A stretch of DNA of 64,000 nt from Gammaproteobacteria bacterium (GCA_024639905.1 JAHEGE010000004.1:62001-126000), one strand, 5' to 3'. Shown: positions 1 through 14,139, counted from the first letter of the stretch. The notes: generated by a model from the letters alone, not told the origin. Numbers and translations: made by a program.

Positions 1-2
1 GT

Positions 3-2065
<2,063 letters not shown>

Positions 2066-2069
2066 CGGC

Positions 2070-4157
2070 TTAACTCGAGAGGTGTGAGATATCCGCCGCC
2101 CGCAAGAAGCTGCGACGAAGTCGCGACAACAACGCTAGACGATTAGCTCGCTGGCCGAGGTCGTCGCTTACCACCAGCACGTCATCGAAGAACGTATCGA
2201 CCGTTTGACCAAGCTGCGCGAGTGATTCGAGCCCGCGCGTGTAATCGCCTGCAGCAAACAGCGGTTCTACTTCGGTTTCTACCGCGACGAGTTTGTCGAA
2301 CAACGCTTTCTCTGCGGGTTCCACTAAACTGGCTGCCGACACCTGCGCGTCTGCATCGAGGTCTTGTTTTGCTAAGAGGTTAGACACGCGCTTGTTTGCT
2401 GCCGCCAACGCTGCCGACTGCGGCAACGTTTGAAAGTGTGCGACCGCCTGTACACGACGATCGAAATCCACAGGCCGCGTAGGGCGCAGTGCCATCACCG
2501 ATTGGAATACAGCCGGGCTAATGCCACGGTCTGCGCTCCACGCCTGCAAACGATCGAGTAAGAACTCCAACGCCTGAGTTTTCACAGTGTCACCGAGGTC
2601 GACAACCGCAGGATCGCGATCCGCTAGGCCGGCGAAGGCGTCGTCTATGCACTGTACGAGATCGAGGTCGAGTTCCTTCTCGATCATAATACGCAGCAAA
2701 CCAATGGCGGCGCGACGCAAGGCGAACGGGTCTTTTGAGCCCGTTGGTGGCTGGCCAATGGCGAACATGCCGCACAGGGTGTCGAGTTTTTCAGCGATGG
2801 CGAGCATCGCGCCAGTGTGTCCGGCGGGTAAGTCGTCGCCAGCGAAACGCGGCTGATACTGCTCGTTAATCGCCTCGGCGACCTCAGGTTCTTCGCCGTC
2901 GTTTAGCGCGTAGTAACGGCCCATCAGGCCCTGCAGGTCAGCGAACTCACCGACCATATTCGTCATCAGATCACACTTGCTGAGCATAGCTGCACGCTCG
3001 CATAAATCCGCATCCGCGCCACACTGAACAGCTAGGGAGCGGCTCAGCTTTGCGATTCTAACCGAACGATCATAAACGGTGCCGAGCTTGTCTTGGAATA
3101 CGATCTTCTTAAGCGCCTCGAGGTGACTTTCGAGCGTGACCTGCTTGTCGGTTTCGAAGAAGAAGCTCGCGTCGGCAAGGCGCGGCCGAATCACGCGCTC
3201 GTTGCCCTCGATAACCTGAGCGGGATCTTTACTGACGATATTACTCACCGCGATAAACAGCGGTAGGAGTTTGCCTTGCGCATCGACGCAGTAAAAGGTC
3301 TTCTGATGGGATTTCATCGCGAGGATTAACGCCTCGGCAGGTACCTCGAGGTAATGCTCTTCGAACTTGCCCGTAAGCGCGACGGGGAATTCAACCAGGC
3401 TCGTTACCTCTTCGAGCAGTGCCTCGTCGATGATGCTAGTGGCGTTCGCCTTTTCGCCTTCCTTGATCACAAGCTCGCGAATGAGCTCGCGGCGGCGTTC
3501 GAACTGCGGAATAACATGGCCCTGTTGTTCGAGAACTGACGCGTAGTCACTTGGTTTGCTTAGCGCGAGCGTGCCACTCGAATGGAAACGATGGCCGCGG
3601 GTTTCGTTGCCCGGCTTGATACCGAAGTAATCACCGCCTACGACTTCGTCACCAAACAGTTGGACAACCCATTGCACTGGCCTGACGAACTCCGCGCGCG
3701 AATTTCCCCAGCGCATGCGCTTGGGAATCGGCAGTTTATCCAGAGCCGCCGCAACGATGGCGCTAAGCAGTGCGGTGGTTGCTTGGCCGGGCTGCGACGC
3801 TTGAAAATACAGTTTCTCGACGCCGTCTTTCTCTGCGCGTTGCAAGGCGTCGAATTCCACGCCGCAGGATTTGGCAAAACCTAGTGCAGCCTTAGTCGGT
3901 GCGCCTTCGCTATCGAAACAGGCCTGCACTGCGGGGCCGAACTTCTCGATAGTTTTATCTGCCTGCGCGGCGTCGACGCCCTCGACGATTAACGCGAGGC
4001 GTCTAGGCGTGGCGAAGCTTTCGCTTGCGCCATGGTTGAGCTCATGGGATTTGAGGCCGGCGAGCACTTCCCGCGAGAAGGCTTTCGATAGGTTGGCGAG
4101 CGCCTTCGGCGGCAGCTCTTCGGTGCCGATTTCGATCAGATAGTCGCGTGCGCTCAT
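2070..4157 (-). CDS. glyS: Glycine--tRNA ligase beta subunit
   Basis: [47 protein letters not shown]; downstream partner of glyQ. Confidence 0.97.
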   Translation of the reverse strand: MSARDYLIEIGTEELPPKALANLSKAFSREVLAGLKSHELNHGASESFATPRRLALIVEGVDAAQADKTIEKFGPAVQACFDSEGAPTKAALGFAKSCGVEFDALQRAEKDGVEKLYFQASQPGQATTALLSAIVAAALDKLPIPKRMRWGNSRAEFVRPVQWVVQLFGDEVVGGDYFGIKPGNETRGHRFHSSGTLALSKPSDYASVLEQQGHVIPQFERRRELIRELVIKEGEKANATSIIDEALLEEVTSLVEFPVALTGKFEEHYLEVPAEALILAMKSHQKTFYCVDAQGKLLPLFIAVSNIVSKDPAQVIEGNERVIRPRLADASFFFETDKQVTLESHLEALKKIVFQDKLGTVYDRSVRIAKLSRSLAVQCGADADLCERAAMLSKCDLMTNMVGEFADLQGLMGRYYALNDGEEPEVAEAINEQYQPRFAGDDLPAGHTGAMLAIAEKLDTLCGMFAIGQPPTGSKDPFALRRAAIGLLRIMIEKELDLDLVQCIDDAFAGLADRDPAVVDLGDTVKTQALEFLLDRLQAWSADRGISPAVFQSVMALRPTRPVDFDRRVQAVAHFQTLPQSAALAAANKRVSNLLAKQDLDADAQVSAASLVEPAEKALFDKLVAVETEVEPLFAAGDYTRGLESLAQLGQTVDTFFDDVLVVSDDLGQRANRLALLSRLRRSFLRAADISHLSS

Positions 4158-5149
4158 GATGAAGCCTCCGCAGGTGACTTACTCGAAGGATTGCTCGAAG
4201 GCGCGCTCGAAGGTTTAGTGCCATGCGCCGCGAAGGCGTCCTTAAAGTCGTCAGCAATAAGCGGAAAGCCGAGGGCCTCGCGTGTCGCATAATAGGTTTC
4301 GGCGACGAGCCTTGAGAGGGTTCGTACCCGCAATATGAAGCGCTGACGCTCGGTTACCGAGATCGCGTGACGGGCATCGAGCAAATTAAAATAATGCGAG
4401 GCCTTTAGGACCTGCTCGTAAGCAGGCAGCGCCAGCTTGTTCTCGATGAGCTGTTGGCATTGTTTTTCGCAGTCATCGAAATAGCCAAACAGCAGGTCTG
4501 TCGCCGCGTGTTCGAAGTTGTACGCCGACATCTCCACTTCGTTTTGCTTAAACACGTCGCCGTATGTGACCTTGCCGTTGGGTCCGTCGGTCCAGACGAT
4601 GTCGTAGATGCTATCGACGCCTTGCAAGTACATCGCGATGCGCTCGATGCCGTAGGTAATCTCTCCGGTGACCGGATAGCACTCGAGCCCGCCCACCTGT
4701 TGGAAATAGGTGAACTGGGTGACCTCCATGCCGTTAAGCCAGACTTCCCAACCTAGCCCCCAGGCGCCGAGGGTGGGTGATTCCCAGTTGTCTTCGACGA
4801 AGCGGATGTCGTGAATCGACATGTCGATGCCGAGGCTTTCGAGCGACTTGAGATAGAGCTCTTGAATATTCGAAGGCGACGGCTTGAGTACCACCTGAAA
4901 CTGGTAATAGTGTTGGAGGCGATTAGGGTTCTCGCCGTAGCGACCGTCGGTGGGTCGACGGCAAGGCTGCACGTACGCAGCGCTCCAGGATTCTGGCCCG
5001 ATCGAGCGCAGGAAGGTCGCGGGATGGAACGTGCCGGCGCCTACTTCCATGTCCAAGGGCTGGAGGACGACACAGCCTTGCTCCGCCCAAAATTGTTGCA
5101 GCGCGAAGATGAGGCCTTGGAAGGTGTTGAGGTCGGATGCTTTATTCAC
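4154..5149 (-). CDS. glyQ: Glycine--tRNA ligase alpha subunit (ORF open to 5215; likely GTG start near 5149 giving [11 protein letters not shown])
   Basis: [71 protein letters not shown]. Confidence 0.96.
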   Translation of the reverse strand: MNKASDLNTFQGLIFALQQFWAEQGCVVLQPLDMEVGAGTFHPATFLRSIGPESWSAAYVQPCRRPTDGRYGENPNRLQHYYQFQVVLKPSPSNIQELYLKSLESLGIDMSIHDIRFVEDNWESPTLGAWGLGWEVWLNGMEVTQFTYFQQVGGLECYPVTGEITYGIERIAMYLQGVDSIYDIVWTDGPNGKVTYGDVFKQNEVEMSAYNFEHAATDLLFGYFDDCEKQCQQLIENKLALPAYEQVLKASHYFNLLDARHAISVTERQRFILRVRTLSRLVAETYYATREALGFPLIADDFKDAFAAHGTKPSSAPSSNPSSKSPAEASS

Positions 5150-5292
5150 GTTTATGCCATTTTGCCAGTCACTTAGAGGGCCGCAATTATCCTCGATTCG
5201 CGGCTGCTTATCCACCGGTAGCCGGTTGCTGACGCTTATCCGGCCGGTGGTCTATACTCTGCAGTTGAAGAGGAGCTGCGCATCGACTAGAC

Positions 5293-6306
5293 GTGGAATC
5301 CACCTGTTACGCCCACCTCGCTTTCCTAGAGAGACTGCTCATCGACAATCCCAAAGATCACTCTAAAGACAAGCCTAAAGACAACTCTGCAGACGGCTTG
5401 CCGCGCGGCGGCGCTGGATTCGGCGCCCGTGTCGGCCACGCGTTATTCGTAGGCTTTCTGCGACTGACTTCCGTGCTTCCCCTGTGGTTTTTACACTGGC
5501 TCGCCGGTGGGCTGGGCTGGGTGTTTGCGGTTGTGCCTAACCGCTCGGCCAACACCACGCGGCGCAATCTCGCCGTCTGCTTTCCCGAGCTTTCGTCTGC
5601 TGAGCGTGAGCAATTGGCTAGGCGCAGCTTGGTTGGCATGATGTGCACGGCGCTAGAGATGGGCAAGGCTTGGTTATTGCCGCTGGCGGATACGCTCGCG
5701 CAGGTTACCGAGGTCGAGGGTTTGGACGCGCTGCGTAAGGCCGCTGCGAGCGGCGACGGCGTTATTCTGCTTGCCCCGCATCTCGGCAATTGGGAAATTT
5801 TCGGCTATTACGCCTGCGAGGGCATCGCCTCGAATTTCATGTACCAGCCGCCCAAAAGTCCTCCTATGGACGAATTGTTGCGGCAAGTGCGAGCGAAGAG
5901 CGGCGTGAAGTTAGCGCCAACTAACCGCAGAGGCGTTGCCATACTGCTGTCGGCACTACAGAAAGGCGAGATGGTTGGGGTCTTACCTGATCAAGTGCCG
6001 GCGGATGAAGGCGGCGTGTTCGCAGACTTTTTTGGCCAAAGCGCCTTCACCATGACACTCACCAGTCGCCTCGCTCAGCGCGGCAAGCCCGCCGTGTTCT
6101 GCGGCTTTGCCCAGCGCTTGGCTCACGGTAAGGGGTTTAAGGTGATCGTCCGCCCCGCCGATTCAGGCGTGTTCGACCCCGATCTGCAGCGCTCGGCGGC
6201 AGCGATTAACCGCAGCGTCGAGGCCTGTGTGGCGCTCGCGCCGGAGCAGTATCAGTGGGAGTACAAGCGCTTCCGCCGGCAGGCCGACGACAGCGAATTT
6301 TACTAG
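5293..6306 (+). CDS. LpxL/HtrB family lysophospholipid (lipid A) acyltransferase; start uncertain
   Basis: LHWLAGGLGWVFAVVPNRSANTTRRNLAVCFPELS, APHLGNWEIFGYY, GVLPDQVPADEGGVFADFFG; LpxL family pattern. Confidence 0.9.
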   Translation: MESTCYAHLAFLERLLIDNPKDHSKDKPKDNSADGLPRGGAGFGARVGHALFVGFLRLTSVLPLWFLHWLAGGLGWVFAVVPNRSANTTRRNLAVCFPELSSAEREQLARRSLVGMMCTALEMGKAWLLPLADTLAQVTEVEGLDALRKAAASGDGVILLAPHLGNWEIFGYYACEGIASNFMYQPPKSPPMDELLRQVRAKSGVKLAPTNRRGVAILLSALQKGEMVGVLPDQVPADEGGVFADFFGQSAFTMTLTSRLAQRGKPAVFCGFAQRLAHGKGFKVIVRPADSGVFDPDLQRSAAAINRSVEACVALAPEQYQWEYKRFRRQADDSEFY

Positions 6307-7757
6307 CGGCGCCAGAACATCGGCGTGAATAACACCAACAGCGTAAACACCTCGAGCCGGCCCAAGAGCATGGCGAAGCTAAGAATCCATTTAGCCGCGT
6401 CGTTAAGCCCTCCGTAGGTCTGGGCGACGCTCGCAAGTCCCGGGCCGAGGTTGTTAATGCAGGCGCCTACCGCGCTGAATGCGGTGACGATGTCCAGACC
6501 GGTGGCGAGCAGTGCCAGCAGCATGAGCATAAAGGCCATCACATACACCGCGAAGAAACCCCAAACCGCCTCCACTACCCTGTCCTGAACCGGGCCGCGA
6601 CCCAGCTTAATGGGGATAACTGCATGGGGGTGGATGAGGCGCTGCACCTCCCGAAAACCCTGCTTGAAGATGAGCAGGATGCGGATGACCTTCATGCCGC
6701 CGCCGGTAGAGCCGGCGCAGGCGCCGATGATCGCGGCGTACATCAGCACATACGGCAAAAATAGCGGCCACTCATGGAAGTCGCCGGTGGCGAAACCGGT
6801 GGTGGTGGCGAATGACACCACCTGAAAGAGCCCTTTGACGAAGGTCTCGCTGAGACTCGGGTAGACCTCGTAAGCGTAAAGCACCGAGATTGTGACCACC
6901 GACACCACTGCGAGGATGAAGGCATAGAACTGGAATTCGGGATCGCGGAAGTAATGATCGATGCGGCGGCGCTGCCATGCCGTGAAATGCAGGGCGAAAT
7001 TGATGCCGGCGATAAACATGAAGACAATAGCGATGAGATCGATGGTGGCGCTATTGAAATAGCCCATGGAGGCATCGTGGGTAGAGAAGCCTCCGATCGC
7101 GATCGTCGAAAAGCTGTGGGTAATCGCATCGAAAAGCGACATCCCTGCAAGCCAATAGGCGGCGGCGCAGACGAGAGTAAGGCTGACATACAGATACCAC
7201 AGCGCCTTGGCCGTCTCGGCGAGCCGCGGCACCAACTTATTGTCTTTGACCGGGCCAGGACTCTCCGCACGGTATAGCTGCATACCGCCGATTCCGAGCA
7301 TGGGCAGCAGCGCCATCGCCAGCACGATGATGCCCATGCCGCCGAGCCACTGTAGCTGCTGGCGATAGAACAGGATCGACTGCGGCAAAGAATCTAGCCC
7401 GGAGATCACCGTGGCGCCGGTCGTAGTCAGGCCCGAGAGAGACTCGAACACCGCGTCGGTAATCGAGAGTTCCACCGCCGATGAGAAGATAAAAGGCAGG
7501 CTCCCAGCCGAGCCGAGCACCGCCCAGAATAGCGTCACAATAAGAAAGCCGTCGCGCGTGCCGAGGTCGGACTTTGCCCGATAGGAGGTTAGCCACATCG
7601 CCAGTCCCGTGCCGAACACCGTAAAGAAAGACTCGACGAAGGGCGCCATCATGCCGTCGCTATAGAGCAGCGACACTAGCATCGGCGGGAGGTTGGCGAT
7701 GGCGCTGAACAGCATGAGCAGCAGGCCAAGGATCTTAACGATGAGTGAATAGTGCAT
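6303..7757 (-). CDS. trkH: Trk system potassium uptake protein TrkH
   Basis: Multi-TM protein with TTTGATVI, SIAIGGFSTHDASMGYF, ATTTGFATGDF, GACAGSTGGGMKVIRILL filter-type repeats. Confidence 0.95.
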   Translation of the reverse strand: MHYSLIVKILGLLLMLFSAIANLPPMLVSLLYSDGMMAPFVESFFTVFGTGLAMWLTSYRAKSDLGTRDGFLIVTLFWAVLGSAGSLPFIFSSAVELSITDAVFESLSGLTTTGATVISGLDSLPQSILFYRQQLQWLGGMGIIVLAMALLPMLGIGGMQLYRAESPGPVKDNKLVPRLAETAKALWYLYVSLTLVCAAAYWLAGMSLFDAITHSFSTIAIGGFSTHDASMGYFNSATIDLIAIVFMFIAGINFALHFTAWQRRRIDHYFRDPEFQFYAFILAVVSVVTISVLYAYEVYPSLSETFVKGLFQVVSFATTTGFATGDFHEWPLFLPYVLMYAAIIGACAGSTGGGMKVIRILLIFKQGFREVQRLIHPHAVIPIKLGRGPVQDRVVEAVWGFFAVYVMAFMLMLLALLATGLDIVTAFSAVGACINNLGPGLASVAQTYGGLNDAAKWILSFAMLLGRLEVFTLLVLFTPMFWRR

Positions 7758-7770
7758 CCGCAGTTCGGCC

Positions 7771-9144
7771 TTAGAAGAAGGTGAGGCCGACCTGGAACAG
7801 GCGCTCGACTTCGGGAATGCGCTTGCGGTCGACTAAGAACAGGATCACGTGGTCTTCCGATTCGATCACCGTCGCATCGTGGGCGATTAAGACTTCGTCG
7901 CCGCGTACGATCGCACCTATGGTCGTGCCCTCGGGCAGGTCGATGTCTTCGATCGCACGCCCGACCACGCGTGAAGAGGACGCGTCGCCGTGGGCGATCG
8001 CCTCCATCGCCTCAGCGGCGCCGCGGCGCAGCGAGTGCACCTGCACCACATCGCCGCGGCGCACGTGGGTCAGCAGGCTGCCGATCGTCGCCTGCTGCGG
8101 CGACAGGGCGATATCGATCTCGCCGCCTTGCACGAGGTCGACGTAGGCGGGGTTGTTAATAAGCGCCATCACTTTCTTGGCGCCTAAGCGCTTGGCGAGA
8201 AGCGACGACATGATGTTGGCCTCGTCGTCGTTAGTGAGCGCGAGGAACACGTCGGTGTCGGCGATGTTCTCCTCCAACAAGAGCTCGCGCTGCGAGGCCT
8301 CGCCGTTCAGCACGATCGCCTTATCGAGGCTCTCGCTTAATAACTTGCAGCGCAAAGGGTCGCGCTCGATGACTTTCACCTGATAATGGTCTTCGATCGA
8401 TTCCGCCAGGCGCAGCCCGATATTGCCGCCGCCGGCGATCATGATGCGCTTATAAGGCTTGTCCATGCGCCGCAGTTCGCTCATGCAGGCGCGGATGTCT
8501 TTCTTGGCGGCGACGAAGAACACTTCGTCGTCGGCCTCGATCACCGTCGAGCCTTCGGGAATTATCGGCCGGTCTTTGCGGAAGATGGCGGCGACGCGCG
8601 TGTCTACCGACGGCATGTGTTGGCGCAGGAGGCGTATCTCTTGGCCGACTAAGGGCCCGCCGTAGAATGCTTTTACCGCCACCAGCTGCACCTTGCCTTC
8701 GGCGAAGTCCAACACCTGCAACGAGCCCGGCAGACGCAGAAGGCGCGAGATCGCATTGGACACGATGAGCTCGGGCGAAATCACCACGTCGACCGCGATG
8801 CCGTTCTTACCTAACAGCTGCTCGCTCGTGAGGTAAGACGAGGCGCGAATGCGGCAGATCTTCTTGGGGGTTTGGAACAGGGAATGGGCGACGCGGCAGG
8901 CCACCATGTTGACCTCATCGCTCTCCGTCACGGCGATGATCATGTCGGCATCTTGTCCGCCGGCGAGCTCGAGTATGTCTGGGTGCGAAGGCTGGCCGGG
9001 GATCACGCCGATGTCGATGTGGTCTTTGAGCTCACGCAGGCGCTCGGGGTCGGAGTCGACGATGGTAATGTCGTTCGCCTCGCCCGCTAGCGTTTCGGCG
9101 AGCGTGCTACCGACTTGATTGGCACCGAGGATGATTATCTTCAT
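7771..9144 (-). CDS. trkA: Trk system potassium transporter peripheral subunit TrkA
   Basis: Two TrkA-N Rossmann motifs ([41 protein letters not shown]) each followed by TrkA-C; next to trkH. Confidence 0.97.
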   Translation of the reverse strand: MKIIILGANQVGSTLAETLAGEANDITIVDSDPERLRELKDHIDIGVIPGQPSHPDILELAGGQDADMIIAVTESDEVNMVACRVAHSLFQTPKKICRIRASSYLTSEQLLGKNGIAVDVVISPELIVSNAISRLLRLPGSLQVLDFAEGKVQLVAVKAFYGGPLVGQEIRLLRQHMPSVDTRVAAIFRKDRPIIPEGSTVIEADDEVFFVAAKKDIRACMSELRRMDKPYKRIMIAGGGNIGLRLAESIEDHYQVKVIERDPLRCKLLSESLDKAIVLNGEASQRELLLEENIADTDVFLALTNDDEANIMSSLLAKRLGAKKVMALINNPAYVDLVQGGEIDIALSPQQATIGSLLTHVRRGDVVQVHSLRRGAAEAMEAIAHGDASSSRVVGRAIEDIDLPEGTTIGAIVRGDEVLIAHDATVIESEDHVILFLVDRKRIPEVERLFQVGLTFF

Positions 9145-9165
9145 GCGGGCAGTCTCGCGGGTCGT

Positions 9166-10506
9166 CTAGTGATTCTTACTCTTGCTTAACAGCGCAAAGA
9201 AGAACCCGTCGGGGCCTCTTGCGTCAGTCGGCAGCAATGCCCGTCCAAGCGGACGGCCGTCGCTAGCGAGGCATTCTACTCCCCAATCGGCAAGTATGCG
9301 CTCACTTTTAGCGTCGGCTGTGGCATCGAGGAAGGCCTCGATGCAGGCTTCGTTCTCTTCAGCGAGAAGGCTACAGGTCGTGTATAACAGCAATCCGCCT
9401 TCCGCCAATGTCTCCCAGAGCGCAGCAAGAAGTGTGCGCTGACTTACCACACAGCTCTCTACATCCTCAGGAGTCCGCAGTACTTTGATATCTGGGTGGC
9501 GGCGAATTACGCCGGTGGCACTACACGGTGCGTCGAGCAGGATACGGTCCAGTGGCGCGCCATCCCACCAGCTAGCCAGGTCGCCGGCATCCGTCGCGGT
9601 GAGCCGCACGGTGTTTGCGGCAAGGCTTAGCCTCTCGAGATTCTCGCTAACCCGCGCCAGACGCTTGGCACTGGAGTCGAGTGCCAACAAAGAGCGTAGT
9701 CCCGGCTGTGCCTCGAGCATCGCGGCGGTCTTGCCGCCAGGAGCCGCGCAGGCATCGAGAACGGTATGGCCCGCATCGAGCTTGAGGAGCGCAGGCACCA
9801 GCTGTGACGCCTCGTCCTGCACGCTGACCCAGCCTTCGCGAAAATGCGGCAGTTCGTCCACGTGGCAAGGCTCGTCTAAAATCAACGCGGTTGCGGCGCA
9901 GTGGCCGAGGCTGGCATTGATACCGAGCTCGGCCAGAAGTTCTCTGTAGTCGTCGCGGGTCGTGCAGCGCAGGTTGACCCGCAGGGTCATCGGCGGGCGC
10001 GCGTTATTGCCCGTGCAAATCGCCGCGAGTGAGTCCGGGCGCTGCGCGGCGAGGGCGTCGAATAACCACTGCGGGTGGGCATAACGCGCGGCGCTCTCCT
10101 GCTCTGCTAGCTGCGCCTCTATGGCGTCCTTCCGCCTTAGGTAGTTGCGCAGCACGGCGTTCACTAAAGCGGCGGCCCAGGGTTTCTTCAGGCTGCGACT
10201 TGCCTCCACGCTTTCGTTAATCACCGCGTAGTCGGCAATCGTCAGCTCGCGCAGTTGATAGAGCCCAACTAGCAGCAACCACCGCACGTCGGCGTCTTTG
10301 CTTTTTAGCGCCTTACTAAGGAGCGTGCCGAGCAGCGCATCCAGCGTGGGAAACCAGCGGCAGGTGCCGAAGCAGAGTTCTTGAATGAGCGGGAAGTCGG
10401 GACGCTCGCGATGATCGTCGAGCAGGTTACCGAGCGAGCCGCTGGCGCCGCCGTGCAGCGTGCTCAAGACCTTCGCGGCAACGGCGCGTGCACCCTTGGC
10501 CGTCAT
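9166..10506 (-). CDS. rsmB: 16S rRNA (cytosine(967)-C(5))-methyltransferase
   Basis: VLDACAAPGGKTAAMLE, ILLDAPCSATGVIRRHPDIK, LLYTTCSLLAEENE; NusB-like N-terminus; next to fmt. Confidence 0.95.
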   Translation of the reverse strand: MTAKGARAVAAKVLSTLHGGASGSLGNLLDDHRERPDFPLIQELCFGTCRWFPTLDALLGTLLSKALKSKDADVRWLLLVGLYQLRELTIADYAVINESVEASRSLKKPWAAALVNAVLRNYLRRKDAIEAQLAEQESAARYAHPQWLFDALAAQRPDSLAAICTGNNARPPMTLRVNLRCTTRDDYRELLAELGINASLGHCAATALILDEPCHVDELPHFREGWVSVQDEASQLVPALLKLDAGHTVLDACAAPGGKTAAMLEAQPGLRSLLALDSSAKRLARVSENLERLSLAANTVRLTATDAGDLASWWDGAPLDRILLDAPCSATGVIRRHPDIKVLRTPEDVESCVVSQRTLLAALWETLAEGGLLLYTTCSLLAEENEACIEAFLDATADAKSERILADWGVECLASDGRPLGRALLPTDARGPDGFFFALLSKSKNH

Positions 10507-11523
10507 CTAGTGAGGCTCGCTTGCGTTGTCGGCGTCGACCGGGCGCTCGAACTGAGTGCCGACTGCAAAGGTGTCGGGTTTTGCGTTAAGCACGTCGCTC
10601 ACCGCGAGCGCAGATTTTCCGGGCAGCTGCACACGTGTGACACGCAGCCCTTGGCCGTCGCCACAGGCAACGCTAAAACTGTGTTTGTCGGCGTACTGAA
10701 TGGCACCGGGAGAGGCCGCAGCTTGCGCGCGGTCGGCCATGCAGGGCGCTGATTCAATTAAGCGCACGCGCTCGCCGTTAAGCAGCGTAAATGCCGGGTT
10801 GCGGCCGATACTCGCGCGGACCAGAAGATCGATCGTCGCGGCGGGCAAAGACCAGTCGATCAGCGCCTCGGCCTTGTCGATTTTGCGGGCGTAAGTGCTT
10901 AGCCCGTCGTCTTGAGTCTCGGCGTCAGCGCGCAGCGCCTCGAGCGAATTAAGCGCGCGAACTAGCGCGCCGGTGCCGGCGTCGGTGAGTTTTGCTTCGA
11001 GGGTGAGGCGTGTCTCGCGCGGGTCGATGGGGACTGCTGCCTTTAATAACATCGCGCCGGTATCGAGACCCGCGTCCATTTGCATAATGGTGACACCAGA
11101 CTCGTCATCGCCCGCGAGCAGCGCGCGCTCGATGGGAGCGGCTCCGCGCCAACGGGGCAGCAGAGAGGCGTGCACGTTGATGCAGCCGAGGCGCGGGGTG
11201 TCGAGGATCGCCTGCGGCAAGATTAATCCGTAAGCGACGACAACCAGCACATCGCAGTGCCATGCCGCGAGTTCAGCCTGCGCCTCTTCGCTGCGCAGGG
11301 AGGCGGGCTGCAACACCGGCAGACCCGCGGACTCGGCCACGCGCTTTACGGGACTAGGGGTCAGTTTCTTGCCACGCCCCGCGGGTCGGTCGGGTTGGGT
11401 GTAGACACTGACGACCTCAAACTGACTGGCTTGCTCGGGCGCGGCCTGCGCGGCGAGCAGTGCGCTCAGGTGTGCGGCCGCAAACTCGGGTGTGCCGGCG
11501 AAACAGACTCTTAGCTTGGTCAT
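10507..11523 (-). CDS. fmt: Methionyl-tRNA formyltransferase
   Basis: LRVCFAGTPEFAAAHLSALL, VYTQPDRPAGRGKKLTPSPVK, INVHASLLPRWRGAAPIERALLAGD. Confidence 0.97.
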   Translation of the reverse strand: MTKLRVCFAGTPEFAAAHLSALLAAQAAPEQASQFEVVSVYTQPDRPAGRGKKLTPSPVKRVAESAGLPVLQPASLRSEEAQAELAAWHCDVLVVVAYGLILPQAILDTPRLGCINVHASLLPRWRGAAPIERALLAGDDESGVTIMQMDAGLDTGAMLLKAAVPIDPRETRLTLEAKLTDAGTGALVRALNSLEALRADAETQDDGLSTYARKIDKAEALIDWSLPAATIDLLVRASIGRNPAFTLLNGERVRLIESAPCMADRAQAAASPGAIQYADKHSFSVACGDGQGLRVTRVQLPGKSALAVSDVLNAKPDTFAVGTQFERPVDADNASEPH

Positions 11524-11623
11524 GATGATCTCGTGTTGCCCAGCGCCGCCACTGGAGCCGGGTTCAAACGCTGTTGGCTCGGGGTCAGGGCGGCGTTGGG
11601 GTTAGGCAGACTGTTCGCGTGTG

Positions 11624-12139
11624 TTACGCGCTCTTGCGATGGGCCTTCTCGAGCTTGCCGCGAATACGATCGCGCTTGAGCTTGCTTATATAGTCGACGA
11701 AGAGCTTGCCTTCGAGATGGTCTATTTCGTGTTGGATGCAGATGGCGAGGATGCCGTCTGCTTCGAGCTCGAACGCAGTGCCAGTCGCATCGACCGCGTT
11801 GATTAATACGCGCCGTGGCCGCGACACCGTTTCGTAGAAACCGGGTACCGACAGGCAGCCTTCGTCGTAATCCTGTAATTCATGCTCGATAACGGTGAAA
11901 GTTGGATTAATGAAAACCCGTGGACTATCTTTTTCTTCAGAGACATCGATCACCACGATGCGCTTATGCACATCTACCTGTGATGCGGCGAGGCCGATGC
12001 CTTCGGCGGCATACATGGTCTCTATCATGTTCTCGACGAGCGCTTCGAGTTCTGAGTCGAACTCGGTTACCGGTTTGGCCACGGTACGCAGGCGTGGATC
12101 GGGAAATTCTAAAATGGATAAGAGTGCCATTGCGGGCAT
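11624..12139 (-). CDS. def: Peptide deformylase
   Basis: [53 protein letters not shown]. Confidence 0.97.
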   Translation of the reverse strand: MPAMALLSILEFPDPRLRTVAKPVTEFDSELEALVENMIETMYAAEGIGLAASQVDVHKRIVVIDVSEEKDSPRVFINPTFTVIEHELQDYDEGCLSVPGFYETVSRPRRVLINAVDATGTAFELEADGILAICIQHEIDHLEGKLFVDYISKLKRDRIRGKLEKAHRKSA

Positions 12140-12189
12140 CCTCTACTAATAAACACCCTCCTATTGTCCCATAAAATGAGGTCGCTTTC

Positions 12190-13419
12190 TTGGAAATCCT
12201 CGAGCTCACCCTCGCACTATTCCATTGCCGCGGCGGCCATGGGCCTGCGCTCGCCCGCGCGGTGAGGCAGTGCGGCTCGGTTGCTGTATTGTTTGAGGCG
12301 ACGCCTGTGCAAAAGGCTGGCCTCGGGCTCAGCGACGCACAGCTCGCCCTACTCTCCCCCGACCCCTCGGTCTCCGCCTGCGCCTTGCGGTCTGTTAAAG
12401 CCGACATCGAGCGCGATCGAGAGTGGGCGCAGGCTCCGGGCAACACGTTATTAACCTACGATTCAGAAAACTACCCCCAACGCCTCCGCGAGACCGATTG
12501 TCCGCCGCTGGTACTGTATGTGCGCGGCGATCTCGGCGCCGTTAATGCGCTGCAACTCGCCATCGTCGGCAGTCGCATCGCGAGCGACTACGGTAAGCGC
12601 AACGCGTATTGGATGGCGCACGACCTGTGTGCGGCGGGCCTGACTATCTGCAGCGGCATGGCCTTAGGTATCGACGCGAGCGCGCACCGGGGCGCGCTAG
12701 CTGCAACGATCGAGAAGCGGACCGCAGCTACCGTTGCCGTGTTAGGCACGGGCATCGACAGAGTGTATCCCGCGCGGCATAAAGCCTTAATGGAAGAGAT
12801 CGCCGCGGTTGGCGCAGTCGTCTCGGAGTTTCCCCTCGGCACTCGCGCTTACGCGCACAACTTTCCGCGCCGCAATCGTCTTATCAGCGGATTGAGCGCG
12901 GGCGTACTCGTCGTCGAGGCCGCACTCAAGAGCGGATCGTTGATTACTGCGCGCATCGCGCTTGAGCAGAACCGCGACGTGTATGCGCTGCCAAGCTTGC
13001 TCAGTAATCCGCAGGGCCGCGGCTGTCATGCGCTCATTAAGCAGGGTGCGATGTTAGTGGATGAGCCTGCAGATATTCTGCAGGAATTTGGGCTACTCGC
13101 GCCGCCTTGTCCGTCTGCGTGTCCGTCTGCGCGCCCGCCGCAACACTCTTCGTCTCAACCTGCATCAACGCCCTCGTCGCCACCGTGGCACAACTATGCG
13201 AATGGGAGCCCGCACATCGATGGCCTAGGCCGCGGCCTGCCAACAGACCTCGGCGCCTTGCAACGCCATCTGCTGCAGCGCTTGCGTACAGAAGAATGCC
13301 TGTTCGATAGCCTGTTAGATGCAGACCTTGCGCCGTTTACCGAGCTCAACAACGCATTACTCGATCTTGAGGTGCGCGGGCTTGTGGCCTGCCGCGCGGG
13401 GCGCTATTCGATCGCCTAG
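12190..13419 (+). CDS. dprA: DNA-processing protein DprA (Smf)
   Basis: LAIVGSRIASDYGKRNAYWMAHDL, GMALGIDASAHRGAL, VLGTGIDRVYPARHKALMEEIA, PRRNRLISGLSAGVLVVEAALKSGSLITA; Pro/Ser-rich linker then C-terminal winged-helix-like domain. Confidence 0.94.
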   Translation: MEILELTLALFHCRGGHGPALARAVRQCGSVAVLFEATPVQKAGLGLSDAQLALLSPDPSVSACALRSVKADIERDREWAQAPGNTLLTYDSENYPQRLRETDCPPLVLYVRGDLGAVNALQLAIVGSRIASDYGKRNAYWMAHDLCAAGLTICSGMALGIDASAHRGALAATIEKRTAATVAVLGTGIDRVYPARHKALMEEIAAVGAVVSEFPLGTRAYAHNFPRRNRLISGLSAGVLVVEAALKSGSLITARIALEQNRDVYALPSLLSNPQGRGCHALIKQGAMLVDEPADILQEFGLLAPPCPSACPSARPPQHSSSQPASTPSSPPWHNYANGSPHIDGLGRGLPTDLGALQRHLLQRLRTEECLFDSLLDADLAPFTELNNALLDLEVRGLVACRAGRYSIA

Positions 13420-13540
13420 CAGATCCCGCGAGAGTGAAAAATTCATCGCTAATGCGCAGGCTTTAGGCTTAGAGACGCGGCGCGAAAGCAGCTACTATAC
13501 TGCCTGTAAAAATCGAGCCAAGGCGGCAACAGGAGTAGAC

Positions 13541-14110
13541 ATGGCTGATACCGAGCGTACCAACAGCGCGATAGACACAGCAGTAAAGACACTAAAGGCT
13601 GGCGGCGTTATTGCCTACCCTACCGAGGCCGTCTGGGGCTTGGGCTGTGATCCATGGAACGAGGCGGCGGTGATGAAGCTTCTCGAAGTGAAGCGGCGAC
13701 CTGTCGACAAAGGCCTCATCCTCGTGGCTGCGAGCCTCGAACAGCTGCCTGAGCTGGCACGCGCGCTTAGCGCCGAACAGCGTGCGACGCTCGAAGACAC
13801 CTGGCCAGGCCCCGTGACTTGGCTGCTGCCCGACGCAGGCGACTGTATTCCGGATTGGATAAAAGGCGAGCATCCGACCGTCGCCGTGCGAGTAAGCGCG
13901 CATCCGCTCGTGCGTGAGTTATGCTTGGGTTTTGGCGGTGCTCTCGTCTCGACTTCGGCTAACGATGCAGGTGAGCCCGAAATTCGATCTGAATCAAGAC
14001 TCGTAGAGGAGTTTGGCGATAGAATTGATGCCGTGATATCGGGAGAGTTGGGCGACAGCGCCGAGCCCTCGCAGATCCGCGATCTGCTCAGCGGCGCGCG
14101 GCTGAGGTAA
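13541..14110 (+). CDS. tsaC: L-threonylcarbamoyladenylate synthase, YrdC/Sua5 family (ORF open from 13319; ATG at 13541 preferred)
   Basis: GGVIAYPTEAVWGLGCDPWNEAAVMKLLEVKRRPVDKGLILVAAS, LVSTSANDAGEPEI; located between dprA and hemF. Confidence 0.9.
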   Translation: MADTERTNSAIDTAVKTLKAGGVIAYPTEAVWGLGCDPWNEAAVMKLLEVKRRPVDKGLILVAASLEQLPELARALSAEQRATLEDTWPGPVTWLLPDAGDCIPDWIKGEHPTVAVRVSAHPLVRELCLGFGGALVSTSANDAGEPEIRSESRLVEEFGDRIDAVISGELGDSAEPSQIRDLLSGARLR

Positions 14111-14139
14111 CTCAACTATTGCTGTAGCATTGAGGTATC